16,450 nt of DNA from Elusimicrobiota bacterium (lineage in GTDB: Bacteria > Elusimicrobiota > Elusimicrobia > 2-02-FULL-39-32), in assembly GCA_023249715.1 (NCBI GenBank), contig JAHFCA010000010.1, positions 1-16,450 of the forward strand, read 5' to 3'. Of the stretch, positions 15,132 through 16,450 are shown piece by piece (position 1 is the stretch's first letter; every line of letters starts with the position of its first letter). The position numbers were made by a program, and so were the translations under genes. The notes under the pieces were generated by a model. The model was given only the letters and a program-made list of their open reading frames with translations. It had not been told where the DNA came from and did no database searches.

Positions 15132-16450
15132 ATCTTCTCCACAAGATAAGTCATTTCCCGTTGCAGGGTTTCTTTTTCCATTAATGAAAATTTCCAGTTG
15201 GGAACCACAATAGTGCCTTGAAACGTTTTTTCAAAACCTCCTTCGGAATTAGAAACAGTTTCCAAAGGAAATATCCAGAGATCGGTTGGGCAAGAAAAAG
15301 AAAGAGTTAATTTCCAGCCCAAATGAGCATCTATTCGTTCCCAGGAAGTGACTCCTTTCTGGGAGATATCCGTTGTAGGGTCCGGGACCGAAAAAGAAAA
15401 ACAGTGTTCGGGAGCAAACCAGAGAGACGCGATATTTTCTAAGGCCCTAATGGAATACGTCACTATTAACGAGGCGCTCTCGGAGTCTTTGAGTTCTTTT
15501 TTGCCTTTTTTAGGGAACGTTAGGAACTCTATTTCTTTGGAAAGTCGAATTTCTTTTTTAGAAGCGTCTACCCAAACCATTCCTGTTTTGGACAAAAGGA
15601 CGCTCGTGCGGTTCATTTTACAATGGTAGGGGCTTCCCACAAAATTTCCCTGTTCGCCATAATGGCATTTTTGGAAAGAATCCAGGTCCGTGTCGGGGTG
15701 TAGAAAATGGTCTATAAAATTTCCTCGGTTATACCAGTCGTAAAAAATGCTGTTTTGGAGGCCTGCTTCTTTGGATTGAGTTAAGTTGTGGATCGATTGG
15801 ACTGTCTCTTCCAAATCGTCTTTGTCTTCTAAACTGTTTTTAAGTTGCTCATGATAACTCTCGGGGCGCCGAGAGAGGACATTGCTTATATGGAGAAAGA
15901 GTCCCTTAAAATCCCATTCTTTAAGCATGCCTCCTTCTTCTAGAGAAAAATAGAGATTTTGCTTTGGAGTTTCGATAATCAGTTCTTCTTTTCCGTCGGC
16001 ATTAAAGTCCTTTTTATCGATGCGGGCCGGAAGCTTATTTTTATCGAGTTCATCGGAGATTTCATAAAGCAGTGTCTCCGCCGCAATTAAATTCTGGTAA
16101 ATAGCTCCGCGCAACACGGGCAAATAGAGTCCTCCAAAAATTCCATGCCAATAAGCGCAATTGCATTGGCCCGCCCAGACTTTGGTTTGCGCTTCTTCTA
16201 GTTTTTGGGCCACTGCTTTAGATGGTAATCTTTTTATTTTTTTGAAATCCTGAACTTTTTTGCTTAAGCGCAACATCTTTTTATGCATCCAGTCGGATTC
16301 CGGGTATTTCGCCAAGAAATTGCGCCAAAAACCTTTTGACCATTCCAACATTTCGGAATAGGAGGCGCAGGGAATATAGGTTTTCCCTAAGGGAGCTGTT
16401 ACGCAGCGGTATTCGCTGAATGTTTGAGTATAAATCCATGAAGAGTTTTT
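15128..16450 (-). CDS. GH57 4-alpha-glucanotransferase/alpha-amylase-type enzyme, C-terminal 440 residues (5' end outside window)
   Basis: The reading frame stays open to the right edge, so this is a partial gene; the first visible codons read KNSSWIYTQTFSEYRCVTAP. The segment GKTYIPCASYSEMLEWS resembles the end of the GH57 catalytic barrel. QCNCAYWHGIFGGLYLPVLR follows, and then two beta-rich domains of the DUF1925/DUF1926 type seen in Thermococcus litoralis 4-alpha-glucanotransferase: YDWYNRGNFIDHFLHPDT in the middle and ETVSNSEGGFEKTFQGT near the end. The family breaks and remakes alpha-1,4-glucan chains. The catalytic Glu and Asp would lie upstream of the window, so activity cannot be confirmed. 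I see no signal peptide because the N-terminus is missing. It is coupled to ptsH by an ATGA overlap. A methionine at 16351 is internal, not the true start. Confidence 0.85.
   Translation of the reverse strand, partial: KNSSWIYTQTFSEYRCVTAPLGKTYIPCASYSEMLEWSKGFWRNFLAKYPESDWMHKKMLRLSKKVQDFKKIKRLPSKAVAQKLEEAQTKVWAGQCNCAYWHGIFGGLYLPVLRGAIYQNLIAAETLLYEISDELDKNKLPARIDKKDFNADGKEELIIETPKQNLYFSLEEGGMLKEWDFKGLFLHISNVLSRRPESYHEQLKNSLEDKDDLEETVQSIHNLTQSKEAGLQNSIFYDWYNRGNFIDHFLHPDTDLDSFQKCHYGEQGNFVGSPYHCKMNRTSVLLSKTGMVWVDASKKEIRLSKEIEFLTFPKKGKKELKDSESASLIVTYSIRALENIASLWFAPEHCFSFSVPDPTTDISQKGVTSWERIDAHLGWKLTLSFSCPTDLWIFPLETVSNSEGGFEKTFQGTIVVPNWKFSLMEKETLQREMTYLVEKI
15137..15140 (-). promoter_or_regulatory. 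Shine-Dalgarno of ptsH
   Basis: GGAG five bases before the ptsH ATG, lying inside the last codons of the upstream GH57 gene. It fixes the ptsH start and suggests that HPr is also initiated on its own as well as by coupling through the ATGA overlap. Confidence 0.7.

Noticed and set aside
1..16450. Mobile elements, CRISPR arrays, phage or defence genes, riboswitches
   Set aside because: No direct repeats with spacers, no transposase or integrase motifs, and no gene-free stretch long enough to hold such an element were seen.

Overview
The window carries twelve protein-coding genes, all on the minus strand, plus the 5' end of a tRNA. They are packed with gaps of 0-30 bases or 1-4 base overlaps (ATGA, TTGA, TAGTG), so the layout looks like one or two long operons. 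I see no integrase, transposase, insertion sequence, CRISPR array, phage gene or defence gene. This is core, vertically inherited-looking DNA of a bacterium with a HrcA/CIRCE heat-shock circuit. I cannot place the organism firmly. The mix of a GH57 alpha-glucan enzyme, EI/HPr, a GT2 plus GT-C pair and a DnaK without the insertion typical of Gram-negative DnaKs would fit an environmental candidate phylum such as Omnitrophota or a relative. That is a guess.

In transcription order (right to left): the C-terminal 440 residues of a GH57 4-alpha-glucanotransferase/alpha-amylase-type enzyme (15128-16450, cut by the window edge); ptsH (HPr) and ptsI (enzyme I); lepA (EF-4); lepB (signal peptidase I); a large multi-pass GT-C-type membrane protein; and a GT2 polyprenyl-phosphate glycosyltransferase-like protein. 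This block links alpha-glucan metabolism, PTS phosphorelay, translation, protein export and probably lipid-linked sugar transfer.

A sigma70-type promoter (TTGACA, 17 bp, TATATT) merging directly into a perfect CIRCE operator at 7270-7296 then starts a second block: hrcA-grpE-dnaK-dnaJ-rsmE-cstA. HrcA should repress its own operon through CIRCE. RsmE (16S rRNA m3U1498 methyltransferase) and a short CstA (pyruvate/peptide-type transporter) trail the chaperones. A separate AT-rich promoter after cstA drives the tRNA that runs off the left edge.

No gap without a gene exceeds about 95 bases. The points most worth a second look are the divergent DnaK subtype, the translational coupling of a GH57 enzyme to HPr and EI with no EII component in view, and the LepB/GT-C/GT2 cluster. 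I found nothing that I would call a new biological system.
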